Source of the DNA: Balaenoptera acutorostrata
Taxonomy: Eukaryota; Chordata; Mammalia; Artiodactyla; Balaenopteridae
Length of the DNA: 64,000 nucleotides
NCBI RefSeq assembly: GCF_949987535.1
Contig: NC_080075.1
Span: forward strand, 56,475,636 to 56,539,635
Direction of reading: 5' to 3'
Shown: in pieces, positions 43,475 through 55,851 of the stretch
How the letters are laid out: each line of letters begins with the position of its first letter
Position numbering within the stretch: position 1 is the stretch's first letter
Translations under genes and position numbers: made by a program
The notes under the pieces: model-generated
Databases searched by the model: none
Seen by the model: the letters and a program-made list of their open reading frames with translations, nothing else
What the model was told of the DNA's origin: nothing

Positions 43475-46400
43475 TTAGATTCCATATATATGTGTTAGCA
43501 TACGGTATTTGTTTTTCTCTTTCTGACTTACTTCACTCTGTATGACAGACTCTAGGTCCATCCATCTCACTACAAATAACTCAATTTTGTTTCTTTTTAT
43601 GACTGAGTAATAGTCCATTGTATATACGTGCCACATCTTCTTTATCCATTCATCTGTCAGTGGACACTTAGGTTCCTTCCATGTCCTGGCTATTGTAAAT
43701 AGTGCTGCAGTGAACATTGTGGTACATATCTCTTTTTTAATTATAGTTTTCTCAGGGTATATGCCCAGTATTGGGATTGCTGGGTCATATGGTAGTTCTA
43801 TTTTTAATTTTTTAAGTAACTTTCATACTGTTCTCCATAGTGGCTGTATCAATTTACATTCCCACCAACAGTATAAGACGGTTCCCTTTTCTCCACACCC
43901 TCTCCAGCATTTATTGTCTGTAGATTTTTGTGATGGCCATTCTGACTGTTGTGAGGTGATAACTCATTGTAGTTTTGATTTGCATTTCTCTAATGATTAG
44001 TGATGTTGAGCATCCTTTCATGTGCCTGTTGGCAATCTGTATATCTTTAGAGAAATGTCTATTTAGGTCTTCTGCCCATTTTTAGATTGGGTTGTTTGTT
44101 TTTTTGATATTGAGCTGCATGAGCTGTTTGCATATTTTGGAGATTAATCCTTTGTCAGTTGCTTCGTTTGCAAATATTTTCTCCCATTCTGAGGGTTGTC
44201 TTTTGTCTTGTTTATGGTTTCCTTTGCTGTGCAAAAGCTTTTAGGTTTCATTAGGTCCCATTTGTTTATTTTTATTTTTATTTCCATTTCTCTAGGAGGT
44301 GGTTCAAAAGGATCTTGCTGTGATTTATGTCATAGAGTGTTCTGCCTATGTTTTCCTCTAAGAGTTTTATAGTGTCTGACCTTACATTTAGGTCTTTAAT
44401 CCATTTGGAGTTTATTTTTGTGTATGGGGTTAAGAAGTGTTCTAATTTCATTCTTTTCCATGTAGCTCTCCAGTTTTCCCAGCACCACTTATTGAAGAGG
44501 CTGTCTTTTCTCCATTGTATATTCTTGCCTCCTTTATCAAAGATAAGGTGACCATATGTGCGTGGGTATATCTCTGGGCTTTCTATCCTGTTCCATTGAC
44601 CTATATTTCTGTTTTTGTGCCAGTACCATACTGTCTTGATTACTGTAGCTTTGTAGTATAGTCTAAGGTCAGGGAGCCTGATTCCTCCAGCTCTGTTTTT
44701 CTTTCTCAAGATTGCTTTGGCTATTCGGAGTCTTTTATGTTTCCATACAAGTGAAATTTTTTGTTCTAGTTCTGTGAAAAATGCCATTGGTAGTTTGATA
44801 TGGATTGCCTTGAATCTGTAGATTGCTTTGGATAGTATAGTCATTTTCACCATGTTGATTCTTCCAATCCAAGAACATGGTATATCTCTCCATCTGTTTG
44901 TATCATCTTTAATTTCTTTCATCAGTGCCTTATAGTTTTGTGCATACAGGTCTTTTGTCTCCTTAGGTAGGTTTATTCCTAGATATTTTATTCTTTTTGT
45001 TGCAGTGGTAAATGGGAGTGTTTCCTTAATTCCTCTTTCAGACTTTTCGTCATTAGTGCATAGGAATGCAAGAGCTTTCTGTGCATTAATTTTGTATCCT
45101 GCTACTTTACCAAATTCGTTGATTAGCTCTAGTAGTTTTCTGGTAGCATTTTTAGGATTCTCTATGTATAGTATCATGTCATCTGCAAATAGTGACAGCT
45201 TTACTTCTTTTGTGATTTGGATTCCTTTTATTTCTTTTTCTTCTCTGATTGCCATGGCTAAAACTTCCAAAACTATGTTGAATAATAGTGGGCAACGTTG
45301 TCTTGTTCCTGATCTTAGAGGAAATGGTTTCAGATTTTCACCATTGAGAATGATGTTGGCTGTGGGTTTGTCATATATGGCCTTTATTATGTTGAGGGAG
45401 GTTCCCTCTATGCCTACTTTTTGGAGAGTTTTTATCACAAATGGGTGTTGAATTTTGTCAAAAGCTTTTTCTGCATCTATTGAGATGATCATATGGTTTC
45501 TATCCTTCAATTTGTTAATATCGTGTATCACATTGATTGATTTTTGTATATTGAAGAATCCTTGCATTCCTGGAATAAACCCCAGTTGATCATGGTGTAT
45601 GATCCATTTAATGTGCTGTTGGATTCTGTTTGCTAGTATTTTGTTGAGGATTTTTGCATCAATGTTCATCAGTGACATTGGCCTGTAGTTTTCTTTTTTT
45701 GTGACATCTTTGTCTGGTTTCAGTATCAGGGTGATGGTGGCCTCGTAGAATGAGTTTGGGAGTGTTCCTCCCTCTTCCATATTGTGGAAGAGTTTGAGAA
45801 AGATAGGTGTTAGCTTTTCTCTAAATGTTTGATAGAATTCGCCTGTGAAGCCATCTGGTCCTGGGCTTTTGTTTGTTGGAAGATTTTTCATCACAGTTTC
45901 AATACCATTGCTTGTGATTGGTCTGTTTATATTTTCAATTTCTTCCGGGTTCAGTCTTGGAAGGTTGTGCTTTTCTAAGAATTTGTCCATTTCTTCCAGG
46001 TTGTCCATTTTATTGGCATATAGTTGCTTATAGTAATCTCTCATGATCCTTTGTATTTCTGCAGTGTCAGTTGTAACTTCTTTTTCATTTCTAATTCTGT
46101 TGATTTGAGTCTTCTCCCTTTTTTTTTTTTTTTGATGAGTCTGGCTAAGGGTTTATCAATTTTGTTTATCCTCTCAAAGAACCAGCTTTTAGTTTTATTG
46201 ATCCTTGCTATTGTTTCCTTCATTTCTTTTTCATTTATTTCTGATCTGATCTTTATGATTTTTTTCCTTCTGCTAACTTTGGGGATTTTTTGTTCTTCTT
46301 TCTCTAATGCTCTCGGTGTAAGGTTAGGTTGTTTATTTGAGGTTTTTCTTGCTACTTGAGGTAGAATTGTATTGCTATAAACTTCCCTCTTAGAACTGCT

Positions 46401-47270
46401 TTTGCTGCATCCCATAGTTTTTGGGTCATCGTGTTTTCATTGTCATTTGTTTCTAGGTATTTTTTGATTTCCTCTGATTTCTTCAGTGATTTCTTGGTTA
46501 TTTAGTAGCATATGGCTTAGCCTCCATGTGTATGTATTTTTTACAGTTTTTTCCCTGTAATTGATATGTAGTCTCATAGCATTGTGGTCAGAAAAGATAC
46601 TTGATACCATTTCAACTTTCTTAAATTTACCAGGGCTTGATTTGTGACCCCAGATATGATCTATCCTGGAGAATGTTCCATGAGCACTTGAGAAGAAAGT
46701 GTATTCTGTTGTTTTTGGATGGAATGTCCTATAAATATCAATTAAGTCCATCTTGTCTAATGTGTCATTTAAAGCTTGTGTTTCCTTATTTATTTTCATT
46801 TTGGATGATCTGTCCACTGGTTAAAGTGAGGTGTTAAAGTCCCCTACTATGATGGTGTTGCTGTCGATTTCCCCTTTTGTGGCTGTTAGCATTTGCCTTA
46901 TGTATTGAAGTGCTTCTATGTTGGGTGCATAAATATTTACAATTCTTATATCTTCTTCTTGGATTGATCCCTTGGTCATTATGTAGTGTCCTTCTTTGTC
47001 TCTTGTAATAGTCTTTATTTTAAAGTCATTTTTATCTGGTATGAGAGTTGCTACTCCAGCTTTCTTTTCATTTCCATTTACATGGAATATCTTTTTCCAT
47101 CCCCTCACTTTCAGTCTGTATGTGTCCCTAGGTCTGAAGTGGGTCTCTTGTAGACAGCATATATATGGGTCTTGTTATTGTATCCATTCAGCCAGTCTGT
47201 GTCTTTTGGTTGGAGCATTTAATCCATTTACATTGAAGGTAATTATTGATATGTATGTTCCTATTACCAT
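43475..47270 (-). pseudogene. L1-B ORF2 (endonuclease-reverse transcriptase), inactivated
   Basis: The span is 3,796 bp, about the normal ORF2 length. A single open stretch of 588 codons (44278-46044) covers the RT and the region after it, with [29 protein letters not shown] and the intact catalytic FADD (about 45178-45192). The endonuclease region keeps LQETH, so the Glu equivalent to human Glu43 is present, but an in-frame TAA (complement at 47175-47177) replaces a codon that is Lys in L1-A. Frameshifts around 46430 and 46820 split the rest of the endonuclease (IVNIYAPNIEA, then IIVGDFNTSL). The C-terminal piece at 43475-43717 is in another frame. The copy is less damaged than L1-A but not active. 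Confidence 0.93.
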
Positions 47271-47328
47271 TTTCTTAATTGTTTTTGGTTTGTTATTGTA
47301 GGTCTTTTCCTTCTCTTGTGTTTCCTGC

Positions 47329-48210
47329 CTAGAGAAGTTCCTTTAGCATTTGTTTTAAAACTGGTTTGGTTGTGCTGAGTTCTCTCAACTTTTGCTTGTC
47401 TGTAAAGGTTTTAATTTCTCCATCGAATCTGAATGGGATCCTTGCTGGGTAGAGTAATCTTGGTTGTAGGTTTTTCCCTTTCATCAATTTAAGTATGTTC
47501 TGCCACTCCCTTCTGGCTTGTAGAGTTTCTGCTGAAAGATCAGCTGTTAACCTTATGGAGATTCCCTTGTATGTTATTTGTTGTTTTTCCCTTGCTGCTT
47601 TTAATATTTTTTCTTTGTACCTAATTTTCGTTAGTTTGATTAGTATGTGTCTTGGCTTGTTTCTCCTTGGGTTTATCCTGTATGGGACTCTCTGTGCTTC
47701 CCGGACTTGATTGACTATTTCCTTTCCCATGTTAGGGAAGTTTTCACCTATAATGTCTTCAAATATTTTCTCAGACCCTTTTTTTTCTCTTCTTCTTCTG
47801 GGACCCCTATAATTTGAACATTGGCACGTTTAATGTTGTCCCAGAGGTCCTCAATTATTTTCATTCTTTTTTCTTTATTCTGCTCTGTGGTAGTTATTTC
47901 CACTATTTTATCTTGCAGGTCATGTATCTGTTCTTCTGCCTCAGTTATTCTGCTGTTGATTCCTTCTAGAGAATTTTTAATTTCATTTATTGTGTTGTTC
48001 ATCATTGTTTGTTTGCTGTTTAGCTCTTCTAGGTTGTTGTTAAACGTTTCTTGTATTTTCTCCATTCTGTTTCCAAGATTTTAGGTCATCTTTACTATCA
48101 TTACTCTGAATTCTTTTTCAGGTAGACTGCCTATTTCCTCTTCATTTGTTTGGTCAGGTGGGTTTTTATCTTGCTCTTTCATCTGCTGCATATTTCTCTG
48201 TCTTCTCATT
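47329..48210 (-). pseudogene. L1-B ORF1 (RNA-binding chaperone), frameshifted
   Basis: Three open pieces in sense order give nearly the whole protein: MRRQRNMQQMKEQDKNPPDQ with NEEEIGSLPEKEF, then a coiled-coil stretch (NSKQTMMNNTINEIKNSLEG, RITEAEEQIHDLQDKI) and the RRM-like part (DNIKRANVQIIGVPEEEE), then the C-terminal domain (REAQRVPYRINPRRNKPRHI, ITYKGISIRLTADLS). The stop complement is at 47329-47331. The length of 882 bp (294 codons) fits L1 ORF1. Frame changes at about 48070 and 47740 inactivate it. Confidence 0.9.
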
Positions 48211-50145
48211 TTGTTTAACTTACTGTGTTTGGGGTCCCCTTTTCGCAGGCTGCAGAGTTGTAGTTCCCGTTGTTTTTGGTGTCTGCCCCCAGTGGGTGAG
48301 GTTGGTTCAGTGGCTTGTGTAAGCTTCCTGGTGGAGGGGACTGATGCCTGTGTTCTGGTGGGTTGGGCTGGATCTTGTCTTTCTGGTGGGCAGGGCCACA
48401 TCTGGTTGTGTGTTATGGGCTGTCTGTGACCTTATTATGATTTTAGGCAGCCTCTCTGCTAATGGATGGGATTGTGTACCTGTCTTGCTAGTTGTTTGGC
48501 ATGGGGCATCCAGCACTGGAGCTTGCTGGCCGTTGGGTGGAGCTGGGTCTTAGCGTCGAGATGGAGATCTCTGGGAGAGCTCTCGCCAATTGATGTTACG
48601 AGGGGTTCGGAGGTCTGTGGTGGTCCAATGTCCTGAACTCAGCTCTCCCACCTCAGAGGCTCAGGCCCGACACCAGGGCCAGAGACCAAGACTCTGTCAG
48701 CCACACGGCTCAGGAGAAAAGGGAGAAAAAAAGAAAGAAAAATAAATTAAAATAAAATAATTAAAATTTTAAAAATAATTTAAAAAAAGAAGAGAGCAAT
48801 CAAACCAATAAACAATTCCACCAATGATAACAAGCGCTAAAAACTAAACTAAGATAAACATAAAAATCATAAACAAATCAGTAGCAGACAGCAAACCGCA
48901 AGTCTACAGTTGCTCCCATAGTCCACCACCTCGATTTTGGGGCGATTCGTTGTCTATTCAGGTATTCCACAGATGCAGGGTACGTGAAGTTGATTGTGGG
49001 GATTTAATCTGCCGCGCCTGAGGCCACACGGAGAGATTTCCTTTTCTCTTCTTTGTTCACACAGCTTCTGGGGTTCAGCTTTGGTTTTGGCCCCATCTCT
49101 GCGTGTAGGTCCCCCTCGGGCATCTGTGCCCTGCCCAGACAGGAGGGGCTTAAAGCAGCAGCTGATTAGGGCGCTCTTGCTCACTCAGGCCAGGGGAAGG
49201 GAGGGTGTACAGTAGTTATAATTGGAATGTGGGGCTAGCCTGTGGCGGCAGAGGCCAGCATGACGTTGCAACAGCCTGAGGCACGCTGTGTGTTCTTCCA
49301 GGGAAGTTGTCCCTGGATCATGGGATCCTGGCAGTGGCGGGCTGCACAGGCTCCCGGTGGTGGGGGGTGCGGTGTTGTGGGTAGTGACCTGTGGTTGCAC
49401 ATAGGATTCTTGGTGACAGCAGCAGTAGCATTAGCATTTCATGCCCATCTCTGGAGTCCAAGCTGATAGCCACAGCTCGCACCTGTCTCTGGAGCTCGCT
49501 TAGGTGGTGCTCTGCGTTCTGTGGGCACACGGGGAAGGAATCCCCTCTCCTCGCGCACCCTGAAACTGTGGTCTCTTGCCTCTTTGGCAGGTCCAGACTG
49601 TTTCCTGGACTTCCTCCCAGCTAGCTGTGGCGCACTAGCCCCCTTCTGACTGTCTTCACACAGCCAACCCCAGTCCTCTCCCTGGGATCTGACCTCCAAG
49701 CCAGAGCCTCAGCTCCCAGCCCTGCAGACAAGCCTTTCACGCTGGTGAGTGCTGGTCGGCACCGATCCTCTGTGCGGGAATCTCTCCACTTTGCCCTCTG
49801 CACCCCTGTTGCTGCACTCTCCTCAGTGGCTCCAAAGTTTCCCCCCTGCCCACCCCCCGTCTCCACCAGTGAAGGGGCTTCCTAGTGTGTGGAAACTTTT
49901 CCTCCTTCACAGCTCCCTCCCAGAGGTGCAGGTCCTGTCCCTATTCTTTTGTGTTTTTTCTTTTTTCTTTCTCCCTACCCAGGTACGTGGGGATTTTCTT
50001 GCCTTTTGGGAAGTCTGAGGTCTTCTGTCAGCATTCAGTAGGTGTTCTGCAGGAGTTGTTCCACATGTAGATGTATTTTTGATGTATTTCTGGTGAGGAT
50101 AGTGATCTCCACGTCTTACTCCTCTGCCATCTTGAAGGCCCCCCC
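48211..50145 (-). promoter_or_regulatory. L1-B 5' UTR with internal promoter region
   Basis: This 1.9-kb block is GC-rich near its 5' end (about 48960-50145) with an A-rich stretch at 48715-48900. I do not see the 185-bp monomers of L1-A. The extreme 5' end carries CAAGATGGCAGAGG (complement near 50123-50136). Many short open frames on both strands here are by-products of composition. Confidence 0.8.
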
Positions 50146-50160
50146 ACTTCATTTCTTTTT
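50146..50160. repeat. Target-site duplication, right copy, of L1-B
   Basis: acttcatttcttttt pairs with 43093-43107 with a single difference (C against A). Confidence 0.85.
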
Positions 50161-52119
50161 ATTGCTGAATGATATTTTGCTGTATGGATATACGACATTT
50201 TTTTTATCCATTCATTAGTTGAAGGACATTTGGATTATTTTCTACTTTTTGGCTATTATGAATTATTCTGCCATGAATATTCATGTACAAGTTTTCATGT
50301 AGACATATGTTGTTATTTCCCTTGTGTATATACCTAAGAGTGGAATTGCTGAGCCAAATGGTAACTCTGTGTTTAACCTTTTGAGGAACTGCCAGCATGT
50401 TTTCCAAAGTGGCTGTACCATTTTACATCCTCACCAGCAGTGTATAAGGGTTACAGTTTTTCTTCATCCTCATCAACATTTCTTATTTATCAGTATTTTT
50501 TATTATAGCTATCCTAGTGGGTGTGAGGTGGTTTCACAATGTGGTTTTAATTTGCATTTTCCTCCTGGATAATAATATTGAACATCTCTTCATGTGCTTA
50601 TTAGCCATTTGTATATCTTCTTTGAAGAATTGTCTGTTCAGACTGTTTGATCACTTTTTAATTAGGTTATTTTTTCTATATTGTAGGAGTTCCTTATGTA
50701 TTCTCAATATAAGTCTTCTATCAGATATATGATTTATAAAAACTTTATCCTATTCTCTGGACTTTTTAAAAACTTTTCTTGATAATGTCCTTTGAAGAAC
50801 AAAATTTTTAATTGTTATGATGTCTAATTTATTTTTTTCCTCTGATTGCTTGTGCTTTTGGTGTCATATTTAAGAAACCACTGCCTAACCAAAGGTCATA
50901 AAGATTTATACCTGTGTTTTCTTCTAAGAGTTTAGTAGTTTTAGCTCTTACATTTAGGTCTTTGATCCATTTTGATTTAATTTGTATATGGATTGAGGTA
51001 GAGGTCCAGCTGATTCTTTAGAATGTGAATATCCAGTTATCCTAGCACTGTTTGTTGTAAAGACAGTTCTTTCCCCATTTAATTATCTTGGCACTCTTAT
51101 CAGTAATCAGTTGACCATAGACACATGGGTTCTATTCTATAGACGTATAGGTAAATTCTATTTCATTGATCTTTATGTCTTTGCTTATGCCAGTACCATA
51201 CAGTCTTGAGTACTTCAGCTTTGTAGCAATTTTGAAATTGTGTTATGTGAGTCTTCCAACTCTGTTCTTTTTCAAAGTTTTTTTGGCTATTCTGGATCTG
51301 TTGTGTTTGCATAAGTATTTTAGGATCTGCCTGTCAATTTTGTAAAGAAATCAGCTGAGATTTTGATAGGGATTGTATCAAATCTGTAGATCAATTTGGG
51401 AAGTATTGCCATGTTAGCAGTATTGAGTCTTCTAATCCATAAAACGTGGGAGAGACGTCTTTCCATTTATTTAGGTCTTCTTTAATTTCTTTCAACAATG
51501 TTTTGTTGTTTTCAGAGTTTAAGTTTTGTACTTCTTTTGTTAAATTTATTCCTAAGTATTTTATTCTTTTTGATGCAATAATAAATGGAATTGTTTTCTT
51601 GTACGTATTCATTCTCTGAATGTTTGCTGCAAGTGTATAGAAATACAATTGATTTTTTATATTGATTTGTATTTTGCAAACTTGCTGAACTCATTTATTA
51701 CTTTTAATCGTTTTTTAGTGAATTCATTAGGATTGTCTGTTGTAAGATCATGCCATCTGTGAATGCAGATAGTTTACTTCCTTTTCAATCTGAATTCCTT
51801 TTATCTAATTTTCTTGCCTGATTATTCTGATTAGAACCTCCAGTACAGTGTTGAATAAAAGTAGTGACAGTGGAATTCTTGTCTTGTTCCTGATCTTAAG
51901 GAGAAAGGAAGTATTCAGTGCTTTATCATTAAGTATGATTTAGTTGTGAGGGTTTTGTATTTGCCTTTTATCAGATTGATGAAGTTCCCTTGTATTCCTA
52001 GTTCTTTAATATTTTTATCCTGAAGGGTGTTGAATTCTATTAATATGGTGTATTACATTAATTAATTTTCAAATGTTAAACCAATCTTACATTCCTGGGA
52101 TAAATTTCACTTGGTCATG
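50161..52119 (-). mobile_element. Older L1M, antisense, middle part (ORF2)
   Basis: It continues the element cut at 43092 through ORF2 in antisense: 'gttgtttatagttgaagg'-like start, 'gccatttgtatatcttcttt', 'tagctcttacatttaggtct', 'ccagtaccatacagtcttga' and 'ttgaataaaagtagtgacag'. It is interrupted by an LTR at 52125 and resumes at 52532. Confidence 0.85.
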
Positions 52120-52531
52120 GTGTATGTTATAGGTTGAATTGTGTCTCTGGAAAAATGTATATGTTGAAGTCCTAACTCCCAGTAGCACAGAATATGACCA
52201 TATTTGCAAAAAGGATCACTAAAGATGTAATTAAAGATGAGGTCATACTGAATTACAGTGGACCCTAATCTAATGTGACTGATGTCCTTATAAAAAGGAG
52301 AGATTTGGACACAGACATGCACACAGGGAGAATGTCAATTGAAAATTGGAGTTACACTGCCACAAACCGTGGAACTATCAGAAGGTAGGAGAGAGACCTG
52401 GAGCAGATTCCTCAGAAGGAACCAATCCTGCCAACACATTAATCTCAGACTTTTAGCCTTCAGAACTGTTCCTTAAGCCCCCCAGTTTGTGGTGCTTTGT
52501 TATAGCAGCCCTAGCAAACTTACACAGTGTA
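52120..52531 (+). mobile_element. Solo LTR of MaLR (MLT1/MST-like) type with 5-bp TSD
   Basis: The LTR is 52125-52526 (402 bp), starting TGTTATAGGTTGAATTGTGT and ending CTTACACA, thus TG...CA. The flanks gtgta at 52120-52124 and 52527-52531 are identical, the 5-bp TSD expected of ERVL-MaLR elements. Typical blocks are 'ttgaagtcctaactccc', 'gatgaggtcatactg', 'ctaatgtgactgatgtcc' and 'cccagtttgtggtgctttgt'. There is no internal coding part. Confidence 0.88.
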
Positions 52532-52665
52532 TTCTCCTTTTTATATATTCTTGGATTTGGTTTGCTTGTGTTTTGTTGAGGATTTTTGCATCTGTATTCA
52601 TAACAGATGTTGGTCTGTAGTTTTCTTTACTTGTGATGTCTTTGTCTGATCAGATACACCTGATC
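52532..52665 (-). mobile_element. Older L1M, antisense, right part after the LTR
   Basis: Antisense ORF2 sequence resumes ('gttttgttgaggatttttgc', 'ttggtctgtagttttcttta'), in register with the part left of the LTR. Confidence 0.85.
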
Positions 52666-53800
52666 AGAATCTACTTTGGATTTATAGAAACTTACTCCCA
52701 GTGAGACAGAAACATTACTCCTATATAACTCTATTCTCTCTCCCCCTTTTTGTACTTGTTATATCATATTATATTATTGTTACACCTATATATGTTACAA
52801 ACCTAGCAATACGTAAGTATAATTATTACTTTATATAATTTTATGTCTATTAAAGAAGCTGATAAAAGAAAGGACAGCAAGAGGAAAGCAAGAAACTCTA
52901 TTTATAGAGCTTTTTATATTAACCTCTTTATCCATCATTCCTGGTTCTCTTCATTTGTACCTTATTTTCTAAGCAAAGAGGATCCTCTGAAGATTTTTGT
53001 TGGAGGAAAGGGGATGGTGGTCATTTAAATATGTACAGTTAAATTTTAGGACAGTTGTTCTGGCAGACACGTATAAACGCATTGGGGTGGTACGAGGGAT
53101 AGAAATCAGGGATATAAGTTGGGAGGCAGTTGCAGCCATCAAAATACAAGTTCATGGGAGCCTGGCTTTGGCTCGATTGGGGCTCTATTGCCTTGTATTT
53201 TGCCTTCTGGAGCTGGGAATGTCTAAGACAGTGTGAATAGGCACTGACTCAGAGTTGGGCATGGATAGGTACACTCATCAAAACTTGTTGATGTACTGAG
53301 GTCCATCCAAGAATGAACCCAAGATGGGAAAAAATGCCTGGTCTGGTGATTTGAGGGGCCTCAGAAAGAGAGACTTTCCCATGGGAAGCCTCTGTGGAGA
53401 ATATGATGCCTAGCAAATAAAACCCATTCCAGGCCATGGTGATAAAAGAAAATTGCCACACAGCTATGTATGAATGCAAGGCAGGAGGGGGGAAGGAGGA
53501 GAAGGAGAGATTCTTCCGCATGCACGTGTCCCTGCAGCTGTCAGGGATAAGGTTACAGACCGTGGAAGATAATGCAGAATTCCCCTTCCCTTTCCCAGGG
53601 CAGATGACCTTTCAGAAATTAAACAAATCAATTATGTGTCCTCAGAGGAGGCATGTTTGATTGCCTCGATTCAATGGGCTCCATTTTTTCAGGTGAAGCC
53701 AGGTGATTTAATTCATCACTGATATCCTCATTAGGAGGTTTTGTCTGTGAATTTTCCTCTGGAATAATTTCGTAAGATCTGGATTAGACATGCCACTACA
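52666..53800 (+). other. Intergenic, mostly unassigned
   Basis: An L2-like antisense trace may lie at about 53040-53180 ('tgggaggcagttgcagccat', 'gcctggctttggctcgattg'). Nothing else is recognised and no exon is supported. Confidence 0.4.
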
Positions 53801-53808
53801 TACAGTTG

Positions 53809-53810
<2 letters not shown>

Positions 53811-53857
<47 letters not shown>
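53811..53857. repeat. (AC)n microsatellite, 47 bp
   Basis: An uninterrupted AC run of about 23 units. A minus-strand frame through it (Cys-Val repeats) is meaningless. Confidence 0.98.
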
Positions 53858-53859
<2 letters not shown>

Positions 53860-54049
53860 AAAGAGCATTCTCCCCTAAGTGCAGAGACAACATTGGTGCT
53901 ATAGATCATACAGAGTGATTGTTCTAGTACAAGGGAGAGGTAACCAAGACCTGAATAAGGTCATAGTGATAAAGGTTCACTTGCTGAATGCTCATGGAGA
54001 TAATCGAGGGTAGCAAAAAATAATAATAGCAAATATTTGGAAGTTTAAA

Positions 54050-54490
54050 AATAACCCATCAATCAAAGAAGCAATCAAAGTGAGAATTAGAAAAAATGCT
54101 GATTAGCACTGCTGATTTCATACTACTGAGTGGTCTCAAAATCATTTAACATTGTGCCCCTGCAGAAGTGAATGCAAGTCTTCTCCGAAGGAGAATTCTC
54201 TGAGAAAAATTCAAGGAATATGATATCACAGTCAAAAATTTAAAACCAAACCAAACAAAAATAAGAAACAAACCACTGTGATAAGAGACAGCAGGTAAAA
54301 AACAGAGCCTCCACATATCGATATTATTAGACACAGATTATAAAATAAATAGAATATTTAAATGAAAGAAGAGGTTGAACACATAAACCATTTGAATAAG
54401 GAGAAAGAATTTTTTTAATTGATCAAGTAGGTCTGATAAAAGAACTAAATGAATGTTTGGAAATGAAAAATATAATTGGAATTTTTTGCC
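54050..54490 (+). mobile_element. HAL1/L1M ORF1-region fragment, sense
   Basis: Blocks such as 'attattagacacagattata', 'ttaaatgaaagaagaggttg' and 'gaatgtttggaaatgaaaaa' follow the sense ORF1/coiled-coil region of HAL1 and ancient L1M elements. Confidence 0.6.
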
Positions 54491-55851
54491 ATAAAGAAAA
54501 TCAAAATTTTTACAAAGTCAGATATATCATTTCTGTTACCTTTATGTTATTTTTTTTAATACTCTATTTAGAAGTTAGTTTGGTGTAGGTGAAAGACAGA
54601 ATCCAATTTCATATTTTCCAGATGGCTACCCTCTTATCCTAATACTGTTTATTAAATATATCATTTTACCCCACTGATTTGAAATGCCAACTCTATCAGA
54701 AACTAATCCCAGTATTTATCTACATCTGTTTCCGGGATATCTGTTCTGTCCCAGATCTTTCTGTTCGTGTGCTGGTACCAAACTGTTTTCATTACTATAA
54801 TGTTTATCCTTTTTTTCAGTATCTGGTAGGGCTAGTCCTCCATCATTAGTCCTTTCTCTCTTTATTCCCAAAATAATAGTGTTGGTATTTTTCTTGAGGA
54901 AGTTCGATTTATATATTTATTTAGAGAGGATTGCCGTCATTTTCCATCATCTAAGAATGTCTTACTATTTATTCAGGTCTTTTTTAATGACCTTTCAAAG
55001 TGTTTCCAAGTTTTCTTCATGTGAATCTTGTATTTTTATTCCTAGGTATTCCATCATAGTTCTTGTTTTTGTAAATTGAATATTTTCTAGGTAATTGTTC
55101 ATATATTGGATAACTATTGATTGTGTTTTAATTTTACTATCAGCCACCTTACTAAATTATCTTATTCTTGTAGTGATGATTTTTAAAGTTGATTTTCTGT
55201 CATAATATTATCTCACCTGCAAATAGTAATGTTTTCTTCCTTTTTCTTTCCTTTCCCTTGTAATCTTCCCTTTTCTTCTCTAATGACATTGGCTAGTATT
55301 GGCCCAAGTTAAATAAAACTGGTAATAATGTGCATTCTTATTTTGTTTCTGATTTAATGCAACTCAGTGTTTCACTGTATAGTTTTTGGCATTTGAAATG
55401 ATATATGTATTTTTTCATGTTAAGAAACTGTCTATTACTATTTTATTAATAGCATTTTTTAATCAAAAGGGATATTGAATGCTATTAGATACCTTTTCAG
55501 CATCTATAGAAATGTTCATGTAGTATTTCTCTTTTGATATATATTTAGTTGTATTATATAGTAGATTCCTTAATATTGTGCTATCTTTGCATCATTGATT
55601 TGAGTCTTCCTTCATCATGATATATATTTGATTTATATGCTACTAGAGTCTATTGGCTAATGTTTTATTTACAATGTTTAGGGATCGAACCATGTCAGTA
55701 TTACGTTGAATTGATGAAAAGATTTTGGAAACTTTCCTTTTAGTACTCTGGAACCATTAAATAATATTAAAGTTACATGTTCCATAAAGATTTGATAGAA
55801 TTCACTTATAAAATTTTCTAAAAATTGACCTATTTGTAACTTTCTTCTTTT

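Larger units (their letters stand above)
43108..50145 (-). mobile_element. L1-B: near-full-length LINE-1, intergenic
   Basis: This 7.0-kb element reads on the minus strand. The sense order is 5' UTR 48211-50145, ORF1 47329-48210, ORF2 43475-47270 and 3' UTR plus poly(A) 43108-43474. It is flanked by a 15-bp TSD with one mismatch. The sense 5' tip reads GGGGGGGCCTTCAAGATGGC, again with an AAGATGG motif. Its 3' UTR and ORFs align closely with L1-A, but the 5' UTR is about 600 bp longer and different in sequence. Confidence 0.95.

Noticed and set aside
43262..49866. Plus-strand and 5' UTR open frames across L1-B (for example 45005-45451, 46996-47301, 49439-49866)
   Set aside because: They are shadows of the minus-strand L1 or chance frames in a GC-rich 5' UTR.
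53708..53893. Minus-strand frame with a Cys-Val repeat
   Set aside because: It is translation of the AC microsatellite.
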